Assembly: GCF_018130695.1 (NCBI RefSeq)
Contig: NZ_JAFCJX010000015.1
Coordinates: forward strand, 143,344-207,343
DNA: 64,000 nt
Reading direction: 5' to 3'
Source: Bradyrhizobium jicamae
GTDB lineage: Bacteria > Pseudomonadota > Alphaproteobacteria > Rhizobiales > Xanthobacteraceae
The translations under genes were made by a program, and so were the position numbers. Position 1 is the stretch's first letter. Every line of letters starts with the position of its first letter. The notes below the pieces were generated by a model. The model was not told the DNA's origin and did not search any database. It saw only the letters and a program-made list of their open reading frames with translations. This document shows positions 55,537-63,529 of this stretch, in pieces.

Positions 55537-56784
55537 ATGTCCGGTTTGACTGCCGTCCCGTCTGTGCCTGAACGACTTCACGCCCTCGATGCGGTCAGGG
55601 GTCTGGCCCTGCTGCTCGGCATCGTCCTGCACGCGACGTTGTCGTTTGTCCCGGCCCCGACCCGGATCTGGTTCATCCAGGACATCCACCAAAGCCTGAT
55701 CCCGGCCATGCTGTTCTTCGCCATCCACGTCTTCCGGATGACGACCTTCTTCCTGATCGCGGGTTTCTTCGCCCGCATGAGCTTTCACCGTCGCGGCAGC
55801 TGGGGCTTCATCAGGGACCGGCTGCAGCGGATCGGACTGCCGCTCGTGATCTTCTGGCCGATCGTGTTCACGCCGATGGTGCTGGTGGTGATATGGGCCG
55901 CAAGCTTTCCTCATGGCGGTCCGATCCCCGGCGCCCGCGGTTGGCCGCCGGTGCTGCCGAATTTCCCGCTGACCCATTTCTGGTTTCTTTACGTCTTGCT
56001 CGAGCTTTATGCCGCCATGCTGGTGCTGCGCAGCGCCATCGTCCGGCTCGATGCGTCCGGCGCGTTGCGCGCGGCCCTCGATCGGCTGTTCGCGGGGATC
56101 ATGCGCAATCCGCTGGCGCCCGCCATCCTGGCGATCCCGATCGGCATCGTGTTCGGCCTCGACCCGAGATGGCTCAACGCGGAGGGCGTGAGGACGCCGG
56201 ACCAATCGCTCGTCACCAATCTGCAGGCGTGGATCGGCTTCGGCACCGCGTTCGGCTTCGGCTGGCTGCTGTATCGGCAGGTCGACCTGCTGCGGATCCT
56301 GGAGCGGCGCTGGCTGTCGAATCTCCTGCTCTCGCTCGGTCTGATCCTGATCGGTTTCGTGCTCGCCGGCGTGATTTCGGCCGCGCCGGGCGCGCCGACA
56401 CTGCCGGTCCGGCGCGACACACTCAGGCTGGTGTCCGCCATCCTCTATGCGCCGGCGATCTGGACCTCGACCTTCGCGTTCATCGGCCTCGCGCTCCGCT
56501 TCATGTCCGGCTTCAGCCCGATGCGGCGCTACCTCGCCGATGCGTCTTACTGGCTTTATCTGATCCACATGCCGATCGTGATGGCGTTGCAGGTCGCGGT
56601 GTCACAGCTCGACTGGCCCTGGCCGGTCAAGTTCGCAACTATCCTCGCCGTTGCGTTTCCCGTGATGCTGGCGAGCTATCATCTGCTGGTGCGCTTCACC
56701 TTTGTCGGCGTGGTGCTGAACGGCCGCCGCGCGCCACGCGAGGCGGCGCCTGCCGCCGCGCTCACCGGCGCCGCTGCGCCTTGA
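55537..56784 (+). CDS. Membrane acyltransferase, OpgC/acyltransferase-3 type
   Basis: This 415-residue protein has about ten transmembrane segments. The opening LHALDAVRGLALLLGIVLHATLS (near 14-36) is the acyltransferase-3 motif with the catalytic His (HA) in the first helix. The C-terminal MRRYLADASYWLYLIHMPIVM is also conserved. The nearest named relative is OpgC, which adds succinyl groups to periplasmic glucans, but acyl donors and acceptors vary widely. It lies behind a membrane-bound AraC regulator. Confidence 0.87.
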   Translation: MSGLTAVPSVPERLHALDAVRGLALLLGIVLHATLSFVPAPTRIWFIQDIHQSLIPAMLFFAIHVFRMTTFFLIAGFFARMSFHRRGSWGFIRDRLQRIGLPLVIFWPIVFTPMVLVVIWAASFPHGGPIPGARGWPPVLPNFPLTHFWFLYVLLELYAAMLVLRSAIVRLDASGALRAALDRLFAGIMRNPLAPAILAIPIGIVFGLDPRWLNAEGVRTPDQSLVTNLQAWIGFGTAFGFGWLLYRQVDLLRILERRWLSNLLLSLGLILIGFVLAGVISAAPGAPTLPVRRDTLRLVSAILYAPAIWTSTFAFIGLALRFMSGFSPMRRYLADASYWLYLIHMPIVMALQVAVSQLDWPWPVKFATILAVAFPVMLASYHLLVRFTFVGVVLNGRRAPREAAPAAALTGAAAP

Positions 56785-56805
56785 TGCGGTGAAAGACGGC
56801 AGGCG

Positions 56806-57201
56806 TCATTCTGCCTTGGCCGCCTCGAACTTCGCCCGCGCGGTTTCCATGGCACGACGATTGCGTTTCGCCCAGGCCGCGATGCTCTGCAATGGCTCGA
56901 TCAGCGAGTGCCCGAGCCGGGTCAATTCGTATTCCACCTTCGGCGGGATCGTCGCATAGGCGGTCCGCTTCACGAGCCCTTCCGCCTCGAGGCCGCGCAG
57001 CGTGAGCGTCAGCATGCGATGCGACGCGCCGGTGAGGCGCAGGACCGCATTAAAACGCATCGGACCGTCGGCCAATGCGCCAACGGCCATCACCGTCCAT
57101 TTGTCGCCGATCCGGTCCAGCACCTTGAGTACGGCGCGGCAGTCTTCGGGATCATCCCATCCGGGCCTTGCCATCCCAGGCCGGAGCTTGATGCGCTTCA
57201 T
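56806..57201 (-). CDS. HxlR family winged-helix regulator
   Basis: This 131-residue DNA-binding protein has the HxlR hallmark Cys near the N-terminus (EDCRAVLKVLDRIGDKW), then a winged helix (MRFNAVLRLTGASHRMLTLTLRGLEAEGLV split over helices) and VEYELTRLGHSLIEPLQSIAAWAK. The Cys may sense electrophiles or redox state, as in related HypR/YodB proteins. It is divergent from an NmrA-like gene with a clear palindrome between them, the usual layout for HxlR and its target. Confidence 0.92.
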   Translation of the reverse strand: MKRIKLRPGMARPGWDDPEDCRAVLKVLDRIGDKWTVMAVGALADGPMRFNAVLRLTGASHRMLTLTLRGLEAEGLVKRTAYATIPPKVEYELTRLGHSLIEPLQSIAAWAKRNRRAMETARAKFEAAKAE

Positions 57202-57295
57202 CGTCGTTTCCCACCCGTCTACGCACGATCAAAAATGTGCGCGGCGCATCAAATTGTGCGTTCTTGCGGGTCTAGTCGATATCGAACATATCGTC

Positions 57296-57312
57296 ACGAA
57301 CAAATTGTTCGT
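57296..57312. promoter_or_regulatory. HxlR operator candidate
   Basis: ACGAACAA-A-TTGTTCGT is a perfect 17-bp palindrome placed 22 bp before the NmrA-like start, between divergent genes. Weaker CGCAC/GTGCG copies sit nearer the HxlR gene at about 57225-57260. Confidence 0.6.
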
Positions 57313-57334
57313 TACGAAGAGAGGGATATCGAAA

Positions 57335-58183
57335 ATGCAGATCGGCGTCAGCGGAGCGAGCGGTCATCTTGGCAAGGCGGTGGTGGCCGAATTGCTGGAG
57401 CGCGGCAGCGGGCACGGGATTGTCGGCATATCCCGCAACCCCGCGACAGTTCATGCCGCCGTCGAGGCGCGGCATGGCGATTACGACCGGCCCGAGACAC
57501 TGATTGCGGCCTATCGCGGCCTGGACCGGTTGCTGATCATTCCGAGCTCGGAGGTCGAGGCGGGCCGCCGCGATCGCCATTTCCTGAGCGCGATCGACGC
57601 TGCGGCCGAGGCCAGCGTGGGACACATCGTGATGATGTCGACTGCTGCCTCGCGCGAGGTCGACGCGCATGAGATGTTCGCAGCCTACTTTAGCGGCGAG
57701 CAGCATCTGATGCGAACCGCCCGGCGGTGGAGCATCCTGCGGATGAATTACTATGCTGAATCATTTGCGCAGGTCGCCGCGATGTCGATCGGCTCGGGTG
57801 TCGTGCCGGGGCTCGGCGAGAGCGACGTCGCCTTCGTGTCGCGCGCCGACGTGGCGGCCGCGGCGGCCGGCATCCTGCTTGGCGACGGTCACGCCGGCGC
57901 GATCTACAACGCAACCGGTCCGGCCGCGATCGGCGGCAGGGAACGCGCCGAGCTGCTGGCGGAGATCATCGGCAAGCCGGTGCATTTTGCCGTCATGGCT
58001 GAAGCGCAGCTTCGCGGCGGCATGCTCCAGGCGAACGTCCCGCCACAATATGTGGCCGCGATGATCGATATCGAGCGGCGTTTCGTGGCAGGGGATTTCA
58101 ACATCGTGACTGGCGACGTTGAACGCCTGGGCGGCCGCGCGCCGCGATCGCTTCGCACGGTGTTGGCGAAGCAGTTCGGGTAG
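57335..58183 (+). CDS. NmrA-like NAD(P)-binding oxidoreductase
   Basis: This 282-residue protein opens with the Rossmann motif GVSGASGHLGKAVVAELL (near 4-21), as in NmrA and QOR2 quinone reductases. It is an atypical SDR that may reduce quinones with NADPH or act only as a redox sensor. Nearby segments IVMMSTAASRE and LRMNYYAESF are typical. The start is set by GAGGGA 8 bases upstream, and residues before it do not resemble coding sequence. It is controlled, most likely, by the divergent HxlR gene. Confidence 0.88.
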   Translation: MQIGVSGASGHLGKAVVAELLERGSGHGIVGISRNPATVHAAVEARHGDYDRPETLIAAYRGLDRLLIIPSSEVEAGRRDRHFLSAIDAAAEASVGHIVMMSTAASREVDAHEMFAAYFSGEQHLMRTARRWSILRMNYYAESFAQVAAMSIGSGVVPGLGESDVAFVSRADVAAAAAGILLGDGHAGAIYNATGPAAIGGRERAELLAEIIGKPVHFAVMAEAQLRGGMLQANVPPQYVAAMIDIERRFVAGDFNIVTGDVERLGGRAPRSLRTVLAKQFG

Positions 58184-58320
58184 CCAACGCTGCTGTCGAT
58201 CACGCGCGTGTCAGCGCCGGGATCTCGCCCGCCATCTTGTTGCCCTCGCCGCATTCCTATCATCAGCGGCGCGCCGACCTGTTCGGCGCGGCGGTTCAAT
58301 GTTCGATGGAAGGAATGTCG

Positions 58321-58692
58321 ATGAATGAAAGTGCCGACGGTCCGGCGAAGGCCCCGCAAGCCGGTTTTGCCGGCGTCACGCGGAAAATTCTCGAACGTCT
58401 CGCTTTGCCCGGCGACGAGAGGGAGCTTGTCGTGTCCGAGGTCACCTATCCGCCGGGTGGCGTGGCGCCGTTGCATCGGCATCCCGTGGACGGCGTGGTC
58501 TTCATCGTCGAGGGTGTTGCCGAGTCCGCCTATGGCGACGAGGCGCCGCGGCGCTATCGCGCGGGCGAGACGCTAAGGGATCGCGCCGATCTTCCGCACA
58601 CGCTGTTTCGCAACTGTGATCCGGAGCGCCCGCTGCGCTTCCTCGCCATCTACGCGCTCAAGCCCGGGCGCGCTTACACGACGGAAGCGTAA
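58321..58692 (+). CDS. Cupin-domain protein
   Basis: This 123-residue small cupin has PLHRHPVDGVVFIVEG (two metal His and a Glu) and a third His in DLPHTLFRN. A chain of in-frame ATG codons at 58306, 58315 and 58321 is present; AAGGA lies 7 bases before the last, which I use. The upstream gene ends 137 bp away, so co-transcription is uncertain. The function is unknown; family members bind small metabolites or act as isomerases. Confidence 0.82.
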   Translation: MNESADGPAKAPQAGFAGVTRKILERLALPGDERELVVSEVTYPPGGVAPLHRHPVDGVVFIVEGVAESAYGDEAPRRYRAGETLRDRADLPHTLFRNCDPERPLRFLAIYALKPGRAYTTEA

Positions 58693-58703
58693 GCTCTTTG
58701 TTT

Positions 58704-58752
58704 GAGCATGATCTCTTCGGAAAGCCGCTTCACACTTTTCCGGATCATGCTC
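58704..58752. repeat. Palindromic repeat (GAGCATGATC type)
   Basis: GAGCATGATC and GATCATGCTC are perfect 10-bp arms with TTCGGAAA / TTTTCCGG inside. This hairpin is frequent in Bradyrhizobium. Its right end touches the TetR stop codon, so it may act as a terminator for either neighbour. Confidence 0.8.
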
Positions 58753-59360
58753 TACTCCTTCCTCGCCGTCATTCCGTCGATCATCGCGCGCGTCAGCGCG
58801 GCGATCTCGCTGCGCAGCGCCGGCAGCGGCACGGCGATCAGCTTCTGCTCCAGCCCGAGCGCGACCATGCCGTGCACGGCTGAGAAAAGGCTTCGAGCGG
58901 TGATGCCGAGTTGCGCGGGCGCGCGCTGCGGGAAGAGGGCGGCGAGCGGCTTGTAGATGTGGCGGAACAGATCCATCTGCTCGCTCACCGCCCAGTCCGG
59001 CACCGGCTTGCCGGTCTGCATGCGATGCTCGAACAGCGCGCGCCACAGTTCGAGATTCTCGGCGGCGAAGTCGCAATAGGCGACCGCGATCCGCACCAGC
59101 ATCTCACGCGGGCTCGAGGAGCCGCCGATCTCGGCGAGCGACAGCGAGGCATCCAATCGCGCCAGCGTGCGGGAGCCGACCCGCAGGATCAGCTCGTCGA
59201 CATCCTCGACCAGATTGTAGACGCCGCCATTGGCAACCCCGATTTCCTGCGCCAGCTCGCGGGTTTTGAGCCCCGCGAGACCTTTTGCCGCAATCGCGCG
59301 TTCGGCCGCCTCGATCAGCGCCTCTCGCAGTTTCGCACGTCTTTCCAATGCTTTGGACAT
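58752..59360 (-). CDS. TetR/AcrR family regulator
   Basis: This 202-residue protein has an N-terminal helix-turn-helix (about 10-60, LREALIEAAERAIAAKGLAGLKTRELAQEIGVANGGVYNLV over helices 1-3). A ligand and dimer domain follows, in which MLVRIAVAYCDFAAENLELWRALFEHRM and the TARSLFSAVHGMVAL helix mark the TetR_C_33 group. It is divergent from the PspA-like gene. Three near-identical palindromes lie between, so it very probably represses that operon and itself. The inducer is unknown. Confidence 0.92.
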   Translation of the reverse strand: MSKALERRAKLREALIEAAERAIAAKGLAGLKTRELAQEIGVANGGVYNLVEDVDELILRVGSRTLARLDASLSLAEIGGSSSPREMLVRIAVAYCDFAAENLELWRALFEHRMQTGKPVPDWAVSEQMDLFRHIYKPLAALFPQRAPAQLGITARSLFSAVHGMVALGLEQKLIAVPLPALRSEIAALTRAMIDGMTARKE

Positions 59361-59386
59361 GATTTACCTGCCGTTAACCCCAGTCA

Positions 59387-59455
59387 TGAGCGTCGCTCAA
59401 ATAATTCTTGAGCAATGCTCAGGATGTGCTATACCAGTTTCATGAGCGATGCTCA
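59387..59455. promoter_or_regulatory. Three tandem TetR operators
   Basis: TGAGCGTCGCTCA (59387), TGAGCAATGCTCA (59409) and TGAGCGATGCTCA (59443) are 13-bp inverted repeats with TGAGC/GCTCA arms. Their starts are 22 and 34 bp apart, close to two and three turns of DNA. They span the region between the divergent TetR and PspA-like genes, the last ending 16 bp before the PspA-like start. Confidence 0.85.
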
Positions 59456-59471
59456 TAACAGGGAGCTAAAA

Positions 59472-60167
59472 ATGTTCAAGACCGTTTTGACCCTTTTCCG
59501 CGGCAGCGTCGCCGCCGCCGGTGAGGAACTGGAAGACCGCACCGCCCTTCTGATCCTCGACCAGCAGATGCGCGATGCGGCCGCGGCCGTGGATCGTTCC
59601 AAGCGGACGCTGGCCCTTGCGATCGCCAGTGACCAGCAGGAAGGCCGCCGGCTGGAGACCACCAACACCCGCATCGCCGATCTCGAGGTGCGCGCGACTG
59701 CGGCGCTGGATGGCGGCCGCGAGGACCTCGCCCGCGAAGCGGCGCAGGCGATCGCCAATCTCGAGGCCGAGCGCGATGCTGCGATGACCGCGCGCACGCT
59801 GTTCGCCTCCGAGATCACCCGGCTGAAGCGCCACGTCGCCCAAGCCGAGGCGCGCATCAACGAGCTCGATCGCGGCCGTCGCATTGCCCGCGCCTCGGAA
59901 GCGGTGCGCTCGCTCCGCCGCAGCGGCATCGAGGCGGCGCGTCCCTACGAATCGACGCTGCCGGACGCGGAGAACACGCTGAAGCGGTTGCGCGACCGGC
60001 AGATGGAAGCCCAGGCCGCCGACGAGGCGCTGATCGAGATCGACGCCGCCTCCGGCCCGCTCGCGACCGCCGAGAAGCTCGCCGAGCAGGGCTTTGGCCC
60101 GCGCATGAAATCGACCGCCGACGACGTGCTGTCGCGGCTGAAAGCCCGGCAGAAGCCGGCCGCCTGA
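59472..60167 (+). CDS. PspA/IM30 family membrane-stress protein
   Basis: This 231-residue protein is almost entirely alpha-helical coiled coil. Its N-terminal helix MFKTVLTLFRGSVAAAGEEL can insert in membranes, followed by long heptad-rich helices (about 25-215). PspA-family proteins coat and repair the inner membrane under stress, assembling on the inner face. Here the gene is under a TetR regulator rather than the sigma-54 PspF system of enterobacteria. GGGAG lies 7 bases upstream of the ATG. A YiaA-like membrane gene follows 63 bp on. Confidence 0.87.
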   Translation: MFKTVLTLFRGSVAAAGEELEDRTALLILDQQMRDAAAAVDRSKRTLALAIASDQQEGRRLETTNTRIADLEVRATAALDGGREDLAREAAQAIANLEAERDAAMTARTLFASEITRLKRHVAQAEARINELDRGRRIARASEAVRSLRRSGIEAARPYESTLPDAENTLKRLRDRQMEAQAADEALIEIDAASGPLATAEKLAEQGFGPRMKSTADDVLSRLKARQKPAA

Positions 60168-60230
60168 AGACCTCGTGCCTGAACTTCGAACCCCGGACAT
60201 CATCAACCCCGAGATCATTGGAGACCGACC

Positions 60231-60506
60231 ATGAACCAGACCATTCAACCCCACAGCGGCGCCTGGGTCACCTTCACCTACGCTTCGTTCGCAGCTTCCG
60301 CCTTCCTCGTCGCCATCGGCGTGTTCTTCCTGCCGATCGATCTCTGGATGAAGGGCTACCTCACCATGGGCATCGTGATGCTGCTGCAGACCTGCGTCAC
60401 CCTGACCAAGACCGTTCGCGACAACCACGAGAGCGGCCGCCTCGTGAACCGCATCGAGGATGCCAAGGCCGAGCGTCTGCTGATGGAGGTCTCCAAGGCA
60501 GCGTAA
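60231..60506 (+). CDS. YiaA/YiaB two-helix membrane protein
   Basis: This 91-residue inner-membrane protein has two hydrophobic helices (about 12-33 and 41-60) separated by a short polar turn, as in the YiaAB two-helix domain. The C-terminal half is charged and cytoplasmic (KTVRDNHESGRLVNRIEDAKAERLL split by a turn). It follows the PspA-like gene in one operon, a pairing found in several alphaproteobacteria, and may anchor PspA to the membrane. The ribosome binding site is weak (GGAGACC). Confidence 0.85.
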   Translation: MNQTIQPHSGAWVTFTYASFAASAFLVAIGVFFLPIDLWMKGYLTMGIVMLLQTCVTLTKTVRDNHESGRLVNRIEDAKAERLLMEVSKAA

Positions 60507-60524
60507 GCCGGAAAGGAGGCGCGA

Positions 60525-60555
60525 GAAGCGGCGGGTGCAAGTCACCCGCCGCTTC
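60525..60555 (+). terminator. Hairpin after the pspA-yiaA operon
   Basis: GAAGCGGCGGGTG and CACCCGCCGCTTC are perfect 13-bp arms with loop CAAGT. No T-run follows, so it may be rho-dependent or an mRNA-stabilising hairpin. Confidence 0.6.
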
Positions 60556-60582
60556 CGCTGTCGCAGCTTGCGACGTTCTCAA

Positions 60583-60684
60583 CCCTCATGGTGAGGAGGC
60601 GCGCAAGCGCCGTCTCGAACCATGCGGCCCCACTGTGGCCTCGTCCTTCGAGACGCTTGCGTCGCAAGCTCCTCAGGATGAGGG
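60583..60684. repeat. Palindromic repeat (CCCTCATGGTGAGGAGGCGC type)
   Basis: CCCTCATGGTGAGGAGGC with GTCTCGAACCATG faces GTCCTTCGAGACGC and GCTCCTCAGGATGAGGG. This element is widespread between Bradyrhizobium genes. With the hairpin at 60525 it accounts for much of the 322-bp gap; the remainder (60685-60828) holds no visible feature. Confidence 0.8.
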
Positions 60685-60828
60685 GATAGAGCATGGGATG
60701 GCGTGATAGGATGAAGTCATCTCATTCCCTGAAGATATCGTTTACCCTGCGACATCAGACGGCAGGCGGTGCTCATCGCTCCTTAATGGGACACGTGCAC
60801 CAATCGCCGTCGATCACGGGCAGGCAAC

Positions 60829-61875
60829 ATGGCGACTTCTGACAATGACGAGCCGGCGCCGCGCGCAACGGGGTTTGCGCGCGTGGGCGCGGCGTTGTCC
60901 GCGTTGCACGGCTATGTGGGCTTCTGGCTGAAGGCGCTGTCGCAGCCGACCATCGACCTGACCCTGCGGACCCATGCCGGCCTGCGCACCCGTATCGTCG
61001 AGCAGCCGGGCCGTGCGCTGCCGAAGACCGAGCTCGACGACCTGGTGTCGCAACTGCGCATCGTCGCCGCCAAGACGCTGCCGCAGGACCAACTGACCTA
61101 CGGCATCTTTTCCGGCGAGCCGGAGCGGCTGTCGCGCGCGATCATCACCCTGATCTGCGAGGAGGAGACGGGACGGCCGATCGCCTTCAACGCGCTGTCG
61201 GTGATGGACGTCGGCCTCGATGGCGAGCCGGTCGAGGTCACGCATCTCGGCCTCGTGATGGTCGATCCCGATGAGCGCGGGCAGGGCCTGTCCTGGGTGC
61301 TCTATGGCCTGACCGCGCTGGTGCTGTTCGCCCGCGATGGCTTGCGGCCGAAATGGATTTCCAACGTCACGCAGGTGCCGTCGGTGGTCGGCATGGTCAG
61401 CGACACCTTCTCCGACGTCTACCCATCGCCGCTGCCCGGCGCGCGGCAGAGCTTTGCCCATCTGCAGCTCGCGCGCGGCATCATGGCCGGCCACCGCGCG
61501 GTGTTCGGCGTCGGCGACGAGGCGAGCTTCGACGAATCCCGCTTCGTCATCACCAATGCCTATACCGGCGGCTCGGACGCGCTGAAGAAGACATTTGACA
61601 TCGCGCCGAAACATCGCAATGCGATCTACAATGATTTCTTGCAGCGCGAGCTCGACTACGACAGGGGCGACGACGTGCTGCAGCTCGGCCGCATCGACCT
61701 CGCCGGCGCGCGGCGTTATCTGTTGAGCGAGGTGCCGCACGGTTCGCTGCCGGCGCTGCTCGCGACCTCGGCGCTGCTGGCGCTGCAGCGGCTCGTCTTG
61801 CCGGTGGTTTACTGGCTCGATGACACGCGCCCGTTCGGCACGCTGCGGCCGCGCCGCCAAACGAGCGGCCCATGA
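60829..61875 (+). CDS. Unrecognised protein with GNAT-like segment
   Basis: This 348-residue protein has no signal peptide. Residues about 50-160 resemble a GNAT N-acyltransferase core: VTHLGLVMVDPDERGQGLSWVLYGLTALV carries the R/Q-x-x-G-x-G-like pattern of acetyl-CoA binding (ERGQGLS) after a predicted beta strand. The rest, including KKTFDIAPKHRNAIYNDFLQREL and a hydrophobic segment near 305-325, is unfamiliar. It overlaps the next gene by 4 bp (ATGA), so the two are translationally coupled. Function is unknown; the GNAT reading is tentative. Confidence 0.7.
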   Translation: MATSDNDEPAPRATGFARVGAALSALHGYVGFWLKALSQPTIDLTLRTHAGLRTRIVEQPGRALPKTELDDLVSQLRIVAAKTLPQDQLTYGIFSGEPERLSRAIITLICEEETGRPIAFNALSVMDVGLDGEPVEVTHLGLVMVDPDERGQGLSWVLYGLTALVLFARDGLRPKWISNVTQVPSVVGMVSDTFSDVYPSPLPGARQSFAHLQLARGIMAGHRAVFGVGDEASFDESRFVITNAYTGGSDALKKTFDIAPKHRNAIYNDFLQRELDYDRGDDVLQLGRIDLAGARRYLLSEVPHGSLPALLATSALLALQRLVLPVVYWLDDTRPFGTLRPRRQTSGP

Positions 61876-63071
61876 CCGCTGATGTGATCGCCGATTCCAT
61901 CGTCAATCTCTGCGGCGCGATCGGCATGAGCGTCGCGATGATGACGTTCTATCGCAGGGATCCGCGCAGCCCGCTGACGCGGCGGCTGTTGCTGGCGCTC
62001 GGCGTCATCGCATGGCTGTTTTTCGATCGCGGCCTGGCCTGGTGGACTGCAAGCGCGTTTCTCGACCGCATCTCGGTGATCCCGGCCTCGCTGATCCCGC
62101 TCGGCGCGCTCATCGTCACCGAGGGCATCCTGCGCCGGCACGCGCCGCGCGCGGTGAAGATCGCAGCACTCGGCGGCGCCATTCTGCTGGGGCTCGGTGG
62201 CCTGTTTGGGCTGGAACGGTTCGTTACGCTCTATGCGATCACGCTGGCGCTCTTCCAATTGGCCGGCTTCATCACCTGCGCCCTGCTGCTGGCAACCCGC
62301 GACCGTGCCGCGCTGATGGCCTCGGAAAACCGCAGCATCGGCCGGCTCGCGGTCGGTGCGCTGGTCGTGATCCCCTTCATCCTCACCGATTTCCGCACGC
62401 TGTTTCCGGACATCCCGGTCCGGCTCGGGGCGCTCGGCGCGCTCTTGACCGTCACCGTGATGCTGATCGCCGGCGGCGGCGCCGAGACGCGACGGCATGG
62501 CCTTTCGATGATGGCACTGCGGCTGGTCTCCTCCGGCCTGCTCGGCTTCGCCGCGGCCTTCATGGCCGGCGACGTCGATGCCGCGCAGATCGTCCGTTTC
62601 GTCTCGGTCGCGGTCGCCGGCGTCTTGACCATCGGCCTGATGACGGACGCGCTGCGGGCGCTGTTCGAGTCGCAGGAGCCGGGCGTGCTGAACTCGGTGG
62701 CGGCCTCGCCGGCGCAGACGCGCGATCAGCTGATTGCGGAACTGGCGCGCCATCCGATCTTCGAGAGCGCCACGCGCCTGCGCGAAAGCGCGCTTGCGCT
62801 GTACGACCCGCCGCTGCTGCGCGATTTCCTGTCGAGCCGCCGCGTGCTGCGCCGCTCCGAGGCGCCCTGGGGACTTGTTGCCATCGACCCGGCGGTCGAG
62901 CGCATGGTCTCGCTGATGACGGCGAACAGCGCCACGCATGTCATCGTGCTGGCGCATGATCCGCTCGACCTGATCGTGCTGGCCGTGCCGGTCACGGCGG
63001 CGGATCCCGCCACCGAAACCGCGCTGGCGCTGGTGCGGCGGCTGCTGGCGCTGACCCCGGAGGCGAGGTAG
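61872..63071 (+). CDS. Multi-pass membrane protein of unknown function
   Basis: This 399-residue protein has seven or eight hydrophobic segments in its first 260 residues, with short charged loops (YRRDPRSPLTRR, GGAETRRHG). A soluble C-terminal domain spans about 270-399 (PAQTRDQLIAELARHPIFESATRLRESALALYDPPLL). The membrane part resembles a 7TM sensor layout, but no kinase, cyclase or DNA-binding motif follows. It is coupled to the gene at 60829 by an ATGA overlap, which suggests a joint role at the membrane. Confidence 0.75.
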   Translation: MTADVIADSIVNLCGAIGMSVAMMTFYRRDPRSPLTRRLLLALGVIAWLFFDRGLAWWTASAFLDRISVIPASLIPLGALIVTEGILRRHAPRAVKIAALGGAILLGLGGLFGLERFVTLYAITLALFQLAGFITCALLLATRDRAALMASENRSIGRLAVGALVVIPFILTDFRTLFPDIPVRLGALGALLTVTVMLIAGGGAETRRHGLSMMALRLVSSGLLGFAAAFMAGDVDAAQIVRFVSVAVAGVLTIGLMTDALRALFESQEPGVLNSVAASPAQTRDQLIAELARHPIFESATRLRESALALYDPPLLRDFLSSRRVLRRSEAPWGLVAIDPAVERMVSLMTANSATHVIVLAHDPLDLIVLAVPVTAADPATETALALVRRLLALTPEAR

Positions 63072-63166
63072 CCGGTGCAGATTTGGTGGCTGCGGCCCCA
63101 TATCCGCTGTTGAAGCGTCACCCGGTCGTGCTATGACGCCGGCCTCAGCAATCACCGGTGTGGACG

Positions 63167-63373
63167 ATGTCGAAGCAGTCGATGCGCGAGGAGGCCGAGC
63201 GCCTGATCCGCGAGACCATGGAAAAGCGGAACCTCGTCATCAAGCAGGGCGCGACCCGGATCGAGGCCGTCTGCGGCAAATGCGGCGCGCCGAACCGCGT
63301 CCAGGCCGAAAAGGGCCAGTCCCGCGTGAAATTCGCCTGCAAGAACTGCGGCCACAAACAGGAGACGCTGTAA
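63167..63373 (+). CDS. Small zinc-ribbon protein
   Basis: This 68-residue protein has an N-terminal charged helix (REEAERLIRETMEKRNLVI) and a C-terminal zinc ribbon with CGKCG and CKNCG knuckles about 22 residues apart. Such proteins bind a single zinc and often nucleic acid or a protein partner. The frame can start at the GTG at 63158 or the ATG at 63167, which I prefer. No named family is recognised. Confidence 0.72.
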   Translation: MSKQSMREEAERLIRETMEKRNLVIKQGATRIEAVCGKCGAPNRVQAEKGQSRVKFACKNCGHKQETL

Positions 63374-63480
63374 GCGTTCGCCCCTCGCTTTCCGCCGTCC
63401 TCGAGACCCTCGATATATTCTAGCCGCGTTCCGATTGCGGCGGGCCGCACGCCCCCTATAACGGCTGGATGGTGACGTTC

Positions 63481-63510
63481 CATCGATATATTCAGGTGAA
63501 TATATCGATG
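63481..63510. promoter_or_regulatory. Perfect 30-bp palindrome before the last gene
   Basis: CATCGATATATTCA and TGAATATATCGATG are perfect 14-bp arms around GG, ending 19 bp before the ATG at 63530. A further half-site CGATATATTC lies at 63410. The stretch is strikingly AT-rich for this genome. It could be an operator or an RNA hairpin near the ribosome binding site. Confidence 0.65.
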
Positions 63511-63529
63511 CGATGACCGGAGTGCCGTC

